Shown: positions 23,356 through 32,345 of the stretch, one piece after another
How positions within the stretch are numbered: position 1 is the stretch's first letter
How the letters are laid out: the number at the start of each line of letters is the position of its first letter
Origin: Novakomyces olei
Taxonomy: Eukaryota > Ascomycota > Novakomycetes > Novakomycetales > Novakomycetaceae
NCBI GenBank assembly: GCA_016906335.1
Contig: JADEYG010000001.1
Span: forward strand, 558,001 to 622,000
Direction of reading: 5' to 3'
DNA length: 64,000 bases
The notes under the pieces: model-generated
Told to the model about the DNA's origin: nothing
Databases searched by the model: none
What the model saw: only the letters and a program-made list of their open reading frames with translations
Translations under genes and position numbers: made by a program

Positions 23356-23693
23356 CGATCTTCTGCCGTCTTTAGCTGAAGTCCGTGCATGTTCCGAATT
23401 TCATCTTTAAGAGCATCGTTAACGAGCCGATGCTGAGCGATTAACGGTTTGCCGTTAAACGCACTCGACGCAATATCGATAGCAAACATTGACCCACACC
23501 CACCCGAAACGTCTCGCACGTGAAGCCGAGCCGGTGTGAATCGAGTCTGTAGTTTTTGGAACAGCTCTCGTTCTCCGTCCGTATTGAATTCTTGTTGCAG
23601 AGAAGAAACAAAACGAGACTGTCCAAATTTTAAAATGCGCGGAAATACGCGAGGTCGTAACTGCGCCCGCGGCAAAAGCCTTGTTGAGATCAT
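23349..23693 (-). CDS. BOL3: Mitochondrial BolA-like protein Bol3
   Basis: Intronless, 114 residues. A late-acting mitochondrial Fe-S cluster transfer factor for lipoate synthase and other [4Fe-4S] clients (Aim1/Bol3, human BOLA3). The first 30 residues are an Arg-rich, acid-free presequence (MISTRLLPRAQLRPRVFPRI). The BolA domain follows with RLHVRDVSGGCGSMFAIDI and HRLVNDALKDEIRNMHGLQL, including the conserved Cys and the C-terminal cluster-binding His. The C-terminus EDRG runs directly into a telomeric-type repeat that forms the stop codon. It shares a 346-bp divergent upstream region with LTV1. Confidence 0.92.
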   Translation of the reverse strand: MISTRLLPRAQLRPRVFPRILKFGQSRFVSSLQQEFNTDGERELFQKLQTRFTPARLHVRDVSGGCGSMFAIDIASSAFNGKPLIAQHRLVNDALKDEIRNMHGLQLKTAEDRG

Positions 23694-24039
23694 TTTGACG
23701 CGAATGACGACGAATCAGGTCGACGTTGATTCATATATATTACGAGCAACTATATCAGCATATTAATAATACATATGTATAATAATAGAAATAATAGAAA
23801 TATAGAAATATAGAAATAACAGAAGCATTTTTCAATTATGTTCTATATATTATTTTGGAATATACGTAATAAAAGATTAGAGCCATACACATTATTATAT
23901 CATGGATTTGATAAAAAATAAATTTATTGCAAACTAAATTGACAAAAAATCGGTAAACCGAGCATCAGTCCGGTTTCACGCTTGAGCAATGGTACTAAAG
24001 TTCCGCTATTTTAAAGCACTTGATTTGTTCTGACTTTAA
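23694..24039. other. BOL3-LTV1 divergent upstream region
   Basis: 346 bp, very AT-rich, with short degenerate repeats of an ATAGAAATA type around 23785-23820. Shared promoter region; no gene seen. Confidence 0.6.
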
Positions 24040-25233
24040 ATGCAGCCACGACGGAAACGGTTTGATAAGCACAATGCGCAAACATTTAACCTAGTCCATC
24101 GTTCCCAGCGGGATCCGTTGTACCATGACGCTGAAGCTGGAGAAAGAGTTCTTGTAGCAAAGAACGAGAGGTCAAACGATGGCGCAGAAGGGGGCCAATT
24201 AGAGCGTGAATATATGGACAGCGATAATTATGAAAATGAAGGTGAAGACAAGGCCCTGGAGGCCAGCAATTATGGGCTCTTTTTCAGCGATGATTACGAT
24301 TATATGCAGCATTTGCGTAAAGTCGGAAACGAAAATGCTGTAATGTTAGAGGCAGCTAAACCCAAAAGCAAAGAGCCCTCGTTTGCCTTGCGCGAGGACG
24401 AAAAATCAGGATTACATGAAAAAGCAGGAATACCTGCTGAAGCGTTTGCCAGTGATCAGCTGCGGGCTTACGACTACCAGAGCCAGCAAGCTGTTCCCGA
24501 TGCGATTGCCCGGTTTCAGCCTGATATGGATCCGCGATTGAGAGAAGTCTTGGAGGCTTTAGAGCGGGACGATGAAGAAGAGGAAGAAGCTGGTGGAACA
24601 GAAGACGAGTTTGGTGATCTCTTACGCAGCGGAGAGTTGGATGACGGTGTGGATTTTGGTGATGACGGTTCAAGTAACGATTTGAGCGATGATAGTGAAG
24701 AGCAAGAAGCGGGTGCCATTTCGGGTGCTAAATTAATGCGGGAATTAAATCAAGATCATGTCAATGACGTAGATTCAGAGGCGAGCGACGATACTGTCCA
24801 AGACCAGGGCTGGGAAAAGGAGTTTGCAAAGTTTAAAAAGGCACAAAAGTCACAGAAAGCATCCGAAATAGGTGAGGAGGATGATGATCTGGCGTCACTT
24901 GATTCTCGAGTCTATGGAACTGCCAAGACTGGAGCAAGTATGTCGAGCTCTGCTTTATTTCGCAACGAGCATCTTACCCAACTGGACGCCCGTTTTGACC
25001 GGATTGAAAGGCAGTATATGCCAGAGTATGAGGGCGATCATGATGAGGAAAATACAGAGTTTATTGGGCGAAGCGATCTGGATGGGATAATGGATGATTT
25101 TTTGCAGAATTATACGATCAAGGGGCGGCGGTCTGTAAAGATGGCGAATGGACGTACGGGGAAAGGTGCAATGGGACTCGCACAGTTGGAGGAGTTATCG
25201 GCCGAGCTGCGACAGGCTCGGCTCGGCAAATAG
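24040..25233 (+). CDS. LTV1: 40S ribosome biogenesis factor Ltv1
   Basis: Intronless, 397 residues. Ltv1 escorts the pre-40S particle and is released by Hrr25/CK1 phosphorylation. The N-terminus MQPRRKRFDKHNAQTFNLVH, then RSQRDPLYHD and ERVLVAKNE, is the family signature. FFSDDYDYMQHLRKVG is a second conserved block. A long acidic middle (EEEEEAGGTEDEFGDL and more) and the conserved tail EFIGRSDLDGIMDDFLQNY followed by a basic end complete the protein. Confidence 0.95.
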   Translation: MQPRRKRFDKHNAQTFNLVHRSQRDPLYHDAEAGERVLVAKNERSNDGAEGGQLEREYMDSDNYENEGEDKALEASNYGLFFSDDYDYMQHLRKVGNENAVMLEAAKPKSKEPSFALREDEKSGLHEKAGIPAEAFASDQLRAYDYQSQQAVPDAIARFQPDMDPRLREVLEALERDDEEEEEAGGTEDEFGDLLRSGELDDGVDFGDDGSSNDLSDDSEEQEAGAISGAKLMRELNQDHVNDVDSEASDDTVQDQGWEKEFAKFKKAQKSQKASEIGEEDDDLASLDSRVYGTAKTGASMSSSALFRNEHLTQLDARFDRIERQYMPEYEGDHDEENTEFIGRSDLDGIMDDFLQNYTIKGRRSVKMANGRTGKGAMGLAQLEELSAELRQARLGK

Positions 25234-26621
25234 GTTTTAGGAACTGCAGCCATAATTATAGCCATCATTTGTCTATGAACTATAGTCAACCCTTTCTCTA
25301 TTGAATGTAGTTTATCTCTGTAGCTTTTTATTGTACTAGTCCAAGTTTTGTTTAGTTTGCTGGTTCATTCGTCTTTCCCTTAAAACGTTATTTTTGGAAA
25401 TTAAAATGTATTATGTGAGTCTATATGATTACAATATGCAACATATTTGTTTTGGAACAAGACCCTTTGACAGGTAGTACAGCAACCCGCAAAAAATGAG
25501 CACTATCCCTATTCGCGATTCAAGTAAAAATATTAAAATAAATAAAGTACACAAAATCAAGAGGCAAGTGAACGAGACAGCTCCTTGTACTCGATATATA
25601 CAAAGTGTGAGATATTACTACTATAAAATCAATTACAATATCAATCTACCGCAACGGTCTAAGCTTTCAATGCAAGTCAAGTTCAAGAGCAATTCATTAA
25701 TAATGCTTGGTAGGAGGTTGAATGATGACCGGACAAATACTTTGTGCACTTGACTGCTTTCGTCTTTAGCAGACTCGTTGGTGCGTAACAGTAAGGTTAA
25801 TAAATTTGATCGTTTGTTCGGCCACGCAATAAAATCGTGTGCCAACTTTGCATTTCAAGAGTGAGCCATGCACGCATTCACGCGATGGTACCTTTATGAT
25901 GCAGCGTATCTTTAGGGAATGGCACTGTCATTCATTGCAGGTTTGTTTGCTCATTTACTTGCTGTTGTGGTTAGACAAGCATAGTGCAAAAGTAACTTAC
26001 GATCTGGCTCTGACCTTTCTGCGCTTTCTCTTAAGGCGTCGCACGCGCTTCTTCCTCCACTTGGCTCGCATGGTTGATGCGTGTAAGGAGTTGTGTATAC
26101 ACAACTTCGTTTATGAGTTGGATGATGCCCGTCACGCATCAAACCCTAATAGGGTTTTAGAGGTTTATGACTACGTGTAGTAAGTAATGTGCAGGCTACT
26201 TGGCTTATCGGCACACCATTCAACCCTAAGTTATACATTGAATTCTAATTAATACACTAATTTATACTACCCAAGAAGGCTTACACGTGGGCACACTTCA
26301 AAAAGTACGACAGATAATTACTTGGCTCTGGAAACAAGACTAGTTTATTACAATAAAATTTTAACTTTAAAGTATCGATACGTTTCTGGAGACAACAGCA
26401 AAAAGAAAGTATGGCGATTACCGTACTTTACGACTATTCAGTAGTAGAAAACCATACATTACTGTGACTCTAAACTAAAGCAATAAATTTAAATTAAATA
26501 ATGTATGGCAAATAATTTACAAATAATGTAAAAATAATGTATTGACAATATTTATTTTTATTTCGCTATCGCTGATATCATTGTAAAGGCGGTCGCGTCC
26601 ACTGGCGGAGAACACAGCAAA
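25234..26621. other. Long LTV1-CRIPT spacer, no assignable gene
   Basis: 1388 bp between two plus-strand genes, one of the longest gaps here. Open pieces exist (25496-25753; 25839-26180) but none matches a family. A short frame from 25868 encodes MHAFTRWYLYDAAYL, a TAG, then GMALSFIAGLFAHLLAVVV in the same frame, which could be a membrane peptide or chance. At 26141-26157 an inverted pair of telobox-like AAACCCTA / TAGGGTTT motifs occurs. Confidence 0.4.
26141..26157. repeat. Inverted telobox-like pair
   Basis: AAACCCTAATAGGGTTT: two facing copies of the telomere-type motif. It may bind a TTAGGG-type Myb protein such as Tbf1, but that is inference. Confidence 0.7.
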
Positions 26622-27081
26622 ATGCCGTGCGCCGACTGTGAGCGTACGGCGACCACTAAACTAGCAACGCCAACGTAAGATTGACAAGTTTGGCGGTAAA
26701 GTATCAACTAACGTACATGCAGCGTTAAAAGGCCAGATGCCCGGTTTATCGGCGGCACTGGGCCAAAAGAGCGGAAAGTGGGAGAGAGTATGATCGCCAA
26801 GGGCAGTGGCGGACTCGCAGCGTCTGCACAGCGGTACAACCCATACTCCTCCTCGTGCAAGGGCTGGTACGGTTACTCAGTTTCTGTACTTTTTTTTTCT
26901 TTTCTGTGCTTTTCTGTTCTATTCTGTACGGTTTTTTTTTCTTTTTCTAACCAGCAGTGGCCAGCGCACGAACCATGCCGGTGCCAAATACTGCGCTTCG
27001 TGCGCCTTCACTAAAGGCAGGTGCTCTATTTGCGGCAAAAAGCAGATGGATTTGAAGGGCCATAAAGTCAGTAATAAGTGA
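26622..27081 (+). CDS. CRIPT: CRIPT-family cysteine-rich protein
   Basis: Exons 26622..26674, 26723..26866 and 26955..27081 give 107 residues (human CRIPT 101). The protein has the family's spaced cysteine pairs: MPCADCERTATTKLATPT, then NPYSSSCKGC, AKYCASCAFTKGRCSICGKK. The conserved NPY block and C-terminal CxxC-x8-CxxC spacing are kept. CRIPT was first described as a PDZ-binding protein, but its conserved role is in the spliceosome, where human CRIPT belongs to the minor (U12) activated complex. Intron 1 (48 nt) ends aactaacgtacatgcag; intron 2 ends tctaaccag, with only three bases after the branch motif. Without splicing no reading frame spans the gene. Confidence 0.88.
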
Positions 27082-27421
27082 AGGCCGCTTACACGGGATC
27101 TACACCGACTGGACATTAAGGATGCTTTTACGAAGGCAATATTATAAATTACACACATTAGGGACACGTGTGTTTGAGACTGGGCTGATCACGCAATGAA
27201 TGCGCATACTGCTGCAGTGCGAGAGCCAGGATGAGCTTCCAAACGGACCCAGCTTCATGCTCCGTTGGCAGTTTGGTGCGATTCTGATACAAATTAAACT
27301 CAAAATATTTAGAATACACAAACGCGTACAGCACAGGCTTGCAGTGAATAGCAAGCAGTATTTATAAGGACACACTGCGCGAGCAGCATAATGATACAAT
27401 GTTATACTAGACTAGACTAGA
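27082..27421. other. CRIPT-mL46 convergent 3' region
   Basis: 340 bp between convergent genes. It ends in a short (ACTAG)n run at 27406-27424 that overlaps the mL46 stop codon. No gene seen. Confidence 0.6.
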
Positions 27422-28338
27422 CTACCGCCGAGCCAAAACATGCTGTACCTGACGGAAGTATGGGTCGGGCAAAGATTTTTCCAGTTCTTTTCGAGTGAGC
27501 CAGGCATACTCTGTGCCCGTCTCGTCTGGTCGTATGTTACCATAAAGTATTTTCGCGCGTAGCAAGAAAGTATTGCTCCCTTCTTCTTTTACAACGCAAG
27601 CTGGAGTAGGACTCACGACCCAGTACTTGAAGCTTTGGCCATCCCCGAAAGCGTCCAGGGCTTTTGGTACCAAACTGTGCAGACTCGTCACCGCTTCCAT
27701 CTGCACTGAAGGCAAACGCCACTCCTGCCCAGCCTTTACCACCAAATAAAGTGACGAGTCGAGGGCCCGGTCCAGTGACCGCAGGTTTTGAGCGTTGTCT
27801 GCGGCAGTCTCGCGTGGACGAAACGACTTTGCTTGCTGCTCTACTTCAAGCAATTCCTTTTCCATTGCCGTGAGCACAATACCGGCAGGTGATGTGCCGG
27901 TTATAGCCTCGCCTTCTGTACTGCCATTGCTGCCCTCTCCATCTCCCTCTATTTTTGTGCTTTTCTGTTTAAATTGCTCTTTTACCGACATCCATCGCTT
28001 CTCTGCTAACGAATCGCGTTTGAAAAATAAATGGCCCGCGAAATGAGCAGCCTGGCGATCGGCGATGGACCGTTGATACGCATAAAACTCTTTTTCAAAC
28101 TCTGACGGCTGCTGCGTCAGCACGGGTGGCCTTTGTAGAATCACTCCTGCAAAAATTGGAGGCGCAGAGCTGATAGAAAAAGCAGGAGAGGAATCGGCTG
28201 CCTCTGCCTCAGTGGTCAGCCTCGCTTTTAATAAGCCGCCTGATTTGTTAGTGCAATTATTAAATGGGTCTTACCTCGTAACCCGCACACGCACGAGCGG
28301 TACGCTTGCCGCCGGGACAAAGTGAATGCCGGCCTCAT
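27422..28338 (-). CDS. MRPL17: Mitochondrial large-subunit ribosomal protein mL46 (Mrpl17)
   Basis: Nudix-fold mitoribosomal protein without hydrolase activity. Exons 28338..28275 and 28239..27422 give 293 residues. Exon 1 is a classic presequence (MRPAFTLSRRQAYRSCVCG). Exon 2 has VILQRPPVLTQQPSEFEKEFYAYQ, the family N-terminal block, then a Nudix-like region (WRLPSVQMEAVTSL, SFKYWVVSPTPACVV, FLLRAKILYG, EYAWLTRKELEK) with a degenerate Nudix box. The 35-nt intron has a cactaacaaatcag end. The ATG inside exon 2 (MILQRPP-like) is not the start, because the spliced presequence restores mitochondrial targeting. Confidence 0.92.
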
Positions 28339-28689
28339 TGATCTTCACAGTTTTTGCTGAAGCAGTTTTTAATTTATATATTTATAAAATACGAGAGAAT
28401 CGTATTGTTTAGAGTGTATGTATAATGATGCTCTTTATTTAAGTGCAGAAAAACAATTATTAAATTATTTTTTTTATTTATATCTTTGGTATGCGAAATC
28501 TATACAACAGAAAATCTAGTGCTATTTTCGTTGACGATCTGGTGTATGTGAATATGAAATATTAAAAACTAAATAAATAATAAATAATAAATAAATAAAT
28601 AATAAATAAATAAATAAATAAAAATAAAAATAACGGCACGCTATTTACACGTCATTATTATACAACACAGTCTGTTGCACTCGTCCACG
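28339..28689. other. mL46-TWF1 divergent upstream region
   Basis: 351 bp, very AT-rich. It includes an irregular (AAAT)n tract at about 28570-28630. Shared promoter; no gene seen. Confidence 0.6.
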
Positions 28690-29650
28690 ATGAGCTCACA
28701 GTCCGGCATTAGTGGTAAGTCGCTGCAAAAAACGACGCTGACAAAAAGTTTCGCCCGGTCTGTCGTCGCAATTGGCGCAATTAGTGGAAGACAATGGTCA
28801 GCGAGCGATAATTTTGGTTATTGAGCAAGAGCAAGTGCGGTTGGCTAAAGCGGTGCCACGGCAACCCGGTCAAAGCGAGTCCGAAGCCTTTGCGGCGCTC
28901 GACGAGGATCTGAGCAGCAGTCCGTGCTATCTGTTTTTCCGGCGCGACGATGACGGCTCATTCACCTTTGTTGACTATGTGCCGGAGACGGCTCGTGTAC
29001 GCGACAAGATGGTGTACGCGTCCACGCGTAACACTGTGCAACGCGGCTTTCCCGGCCAAGTCTCGTCCTCCGTATACATTACGTCAAAGCAGGAGTTGAA
29101 GTCCGCCTTTGAAGGCGAAAAATCTGCCCCTGAAGAGCCGCCGGCCAAAGTCACTTTGGACTATAATCAGACAGTCGTTGCTCCCAAGGCCAATGCTAGT
29201 GGCATTGCGTTTCCCTTTACACAAGAAGCAGCGAGTGCTCTACACGAATTTCCTACCGCAGCAAACTATGTAATTCTAGAGATAAATACGGGCGAGGAAA
29301 TTATTGCATTATCGGCCCAGGGAACTGCATCTCCCAACGACTTGCGATCAAAGCTAGCGGGCAAGTCTCCACGGTACGTCGTCTATCAGTACGCGGAAAA
29401 GAGCAATATCTTTTTGTACATTTGCCCTTTAGCCTCCTCCGTGAAGGAGCGAATGCTCTATTCTGCTAATCGTAATTCCGTGTTGGAGCGCGTAACGAAG
29501 GAGTTTGGGATTGAATTAGCCGGCCGCTGTGAGACGAGCGATGCTGATGAAATTAATGAGGAAATGATACGTTCAGAGGTTCAGCATGAAGGTCGAACAG
29601 CCACGGCAGCACCAAAATTTTCACGGCCACGGGGGCCGCGTCGGCACTGA
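28690..29650 (+). CDS. TWF1: Twinfilin (actin monomer-sequestering, two ADF-H domains)
   Basis: Exons 28690..28714 and 28749..29650 give 308 residues. Twinfilin binds ADP-actin and caps barbed ends. The N-terminus MSSQSGIS is encoded by the 25-nt first exon and spliced to VSPGLSSQLAQLVEDN. The first ADF-H domain has CYLFFRRDDDGSFTFVDYVP and DKMVYASTRNTVQRG; the second has VILEINTGEEIIAL, RYVVYQYAEKSNIFLYICP and ERMLYSANRNSVLERV. The tail ends in basic FSRPRGPRRH, as in other twinfilins. The intron is only 34 nt, with a CTGAC branch point and an AAG acceptor. Confidence 0.94.
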
Positions 29651-30552
29651 GCCTGGCCAACGGCATGCAGATTAGACTTTAGGGTTTATAAAATCTATAA
29701 TATCCAATTATTAGGGTTTAGTGGTTTAGACGATAAAAGTATATTGGCGCCGCATGGCTCTAGCCTAATAAATGACGTGCAATTTGGCGTTTGCCGTAGA
29801 CTTTGTATGGGCAATTGCGATTTGTAATGCCGCTATACTATTTCAGTACTGACTCGTAGCCCGCAAAGTTTCATGTATAATATGTCTTGATCGTAAATTT
29901 TGTTTGCCAATACTCGGGCCACTGGATATAAATGAATACTTATATTGAAATTCTTATTTATTTGCAGCGGCCCTTATATGCGTGTAAATACGGGGCGCAT
30001 ACTCGAACCCGATTATACTCGAACCCGATTATGCTCGTAGCCCAGTAATCCCCATAAAATACGTTGAAAACCATCATGACATAATCAAGTAACCTTCCTC
30101 TGCAGACCAACTCTCGAGGCCATACACGTGTATCATTATTGTTATTCTTTTGTTCTTTGTTCATCCGTCTGCAAAACAAAACCATTCATCTTCTACCGCA
30201 GCTATTTCGTTTCATGCTAAATTTCTGACTGAACATGGCTCATATACCTCGAACTTTTTTTTTGGCCAATATTGGCAAATTCATAATTAAATATTAATTA
30301 AATATATATCAAATATTAATCAAATATTAATCAAATATTAATCAAATAAATAAAATGGTCCATCACATGTCAACTCTATCCGGCCGGACATATCCCGAAC
30401 AGGGTGTTCTCGCTCTAGCGGAGAGAGTAAACGAAAATGGAAATCTTACCCCACAAAATTATAGGCACACACCTCTCCATATATATATATATAAAGGCGA
30501 CGTGTCTTTCTTTGTGTCTTGATCGCAGGAATAATTGGGCGAAATTGACGCC
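29651..30552. other. TWF1-SFC1 spacer
   Basis: 902 bp between plus-strand genes. It holds two telobox-like TTAGGGTTTA motifs (about 29679-29688 and 29711-29720), a duplicated ACTCGAACCCGATTAT at about 29999-30030, and an 11-bp CAAATATTAAT tandem at about 30309-30345. No gene recognised. Confidence 0.5.
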
Positions 30553-31755
30553 ATGAAGGGGGCACAGACAAAAGCAGACACGAAGGTTACGAGCCATGGA
30601 ATGGCTACACACCTTATCGCCGGTGGCTCGGCCGGGCTCATGGAGGTATATTATTTTTAATATTTCAATTTTAATATTTCAGTTTTGATATTTTCAATTT
30701 TGATTTTTCAATTTTGTATCTCAATTTAATTCTATCCCCAATCTAAATAGTTTCCTAACGACAACAATCGAATTCCTATTGATCATCTTTGCGATTACGC
30801 TGGCTTCCATTAACACGCTCTGCTACTATGAATATTTTATGTTTTTCTCTGACTCTAGGCCCTCGTATGCCACCCCTTGGATACCATTAAAGTTCGAATG
30901 CAATTATCACGGCGAGCACGAATGCCCGGCGCCCCTCGGCGAGGCTTCCTTCGCACGGGGCGGGAAATAGTCGCCCGGGAATCACCGCTCGGCCTTTACA
31001 AAGGCCTCGGGGCCGTAGTCACCGGGATCGTACCCAAAATGGCTATCCGCTTCTCGTCGTTTGAAATGTACAAGACTCTGCTGGCCGATGCAGTGGGCAA
31101 TGTATCAACAAGGGCGACTTTTCTTGCCGGTCTTATGGCCGGAGTGACAGAGGCAGTCGCGGTAGTAACGCCAATGGAAGTAGTAAAGATCAGGTTACAA
31201 GCGCAGCACCATTCAATGTCAGACCCGCTTGATGTTCCGCGGTACCGTAATGCTGCTCACTGTGCCTACACTGTAGTCCGAGAAGAAGGCGTTGGTGCTT
31301 TATATAAGGGCGTCGCTCTCACGGCGATTAGACAGGCTACAAATCAAGCGGTAAACTTTACTGCCTATCAAGAGTTTAGGAAGCGGTTGCAGGATTTACA
31401 GCCTGACTTGCAGGGCCAATTGCCCAGCTGGCAATCGTTCCTGATTGGTGGAGTATCCGGGGCAATGGGCCCGCTTTCTAACGCGCCTATTGATACAATA
31501 AAGACGCGTATTCAACGTGGCGGCGATTCTATTCCACAGATGAGCAGTGCCCTTCAACGGTTCTCTTTTGTTTCGCGTGAGCTTATCAAGCAGGAGGGTG
31601 TTCGTGCCCTGTACAAGGGCATCGGGCCCAGAATTTTGCGAGTAGCACCCGGCCAAGCTGTGACTTTTGCCGTGTATGAAAAGGTAAAGTCCTGGATTGA
31701 TCGGTTCCAATCCTCTGCTTCACTCTCCAGCATTGCCCGGGGTGCAGATGATTGA
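30553..31755 (+). CDS. SFC1: Mitochondrial succinate/fumarate carrier Sfc1 (Acr1)
   Basis: Exons 30553..30645 and 30859..31755 give 329 residues. It exchanges cytosolic succinate for mitochondrial fumarate, linking the glyoxylate cycle to gluconeogenesis. Three carrier repeats are present with signatures CHPLDTIKVRMQ, TPMEVVKIRLQA and APIDTIKTRIQ. GLGAVVTGIVPKMAIRFSS, ITEAV-like GVTEAVAVV and APGQAVTFAVYE match yeast Sfc1 specifically. The splice joins GLMEA to LVCHPLD, with a ctgactctag intron end. The start at 30553 gives MKGAQTKADTKV, a short polar N-terminus typical of the family. Confidence 0.95.
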
Positions 31756-32345
31756 GTTTGTTTTATTTAGAATACCGCCAGGTGTTTAATCAACAAAAAA
31801 ACAGATATTCAAGGGCAGTATGAAGAGGCCGTTCAAGGGGAGAGGATGAATGAAAAGTTAATCTCGATTTATGATGACCATATAAATAAAAGAAATGGAT
31901 CAAATAATTATTTGTTTCTGCTGCCGTTATAGTACATGTGTAGTAATACCCATAAACTCCCTAGTGTGTATTTTCTCATCAACCGACACTGCCAAACTGC
32001 CGTACAGCAAGCACCCATTGAGGGCGGCATTGACGTGAAAATATCGTACCAAATAATCTCGTCCTTAAAACGCAGTCCAGTCATAGGCATATTTCGCTCG
32101 ATAACATGGCGATAATTAAGCGTCACAAACAAGCCATTTTATCAAGTCATATCGCGTCATACGTGAATCACAAGTACATCGTATAGTACGCTGCAGTATT
32201 CGTCGTGATACGTTGCGTATGAGGCAGGTCTCTGTCAAACCTTTTGTGATACGCTTGGCCGTGCTATATGCAAGAAGACAATTGCACAACAACAGCAGAG
32301 TGATGACGCTAGTCGTCAAAAAAAGTAGCATTTATATATTTAATG
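31756..32345. other. SFC1 / RING-PHD convergent 3' region
   Basis: 590 bp between convergent stops. No conserved frame or RNA recognised. Confidence 0.55.

Noticed and set aside
25496-25753. 85-codon Lys/Tyr-rich frame after LTV1
   Set aside because: Composition follows the AT-rich spacer and no motif or splice partner is visible.
29995-30035. Repeated TCGAACC words suggesting a tRNA T-arm on the minus strand
   Set aside because: The flanking bases do not pair as a T stem and no acceptor, D or anticodon arm can be drawn.
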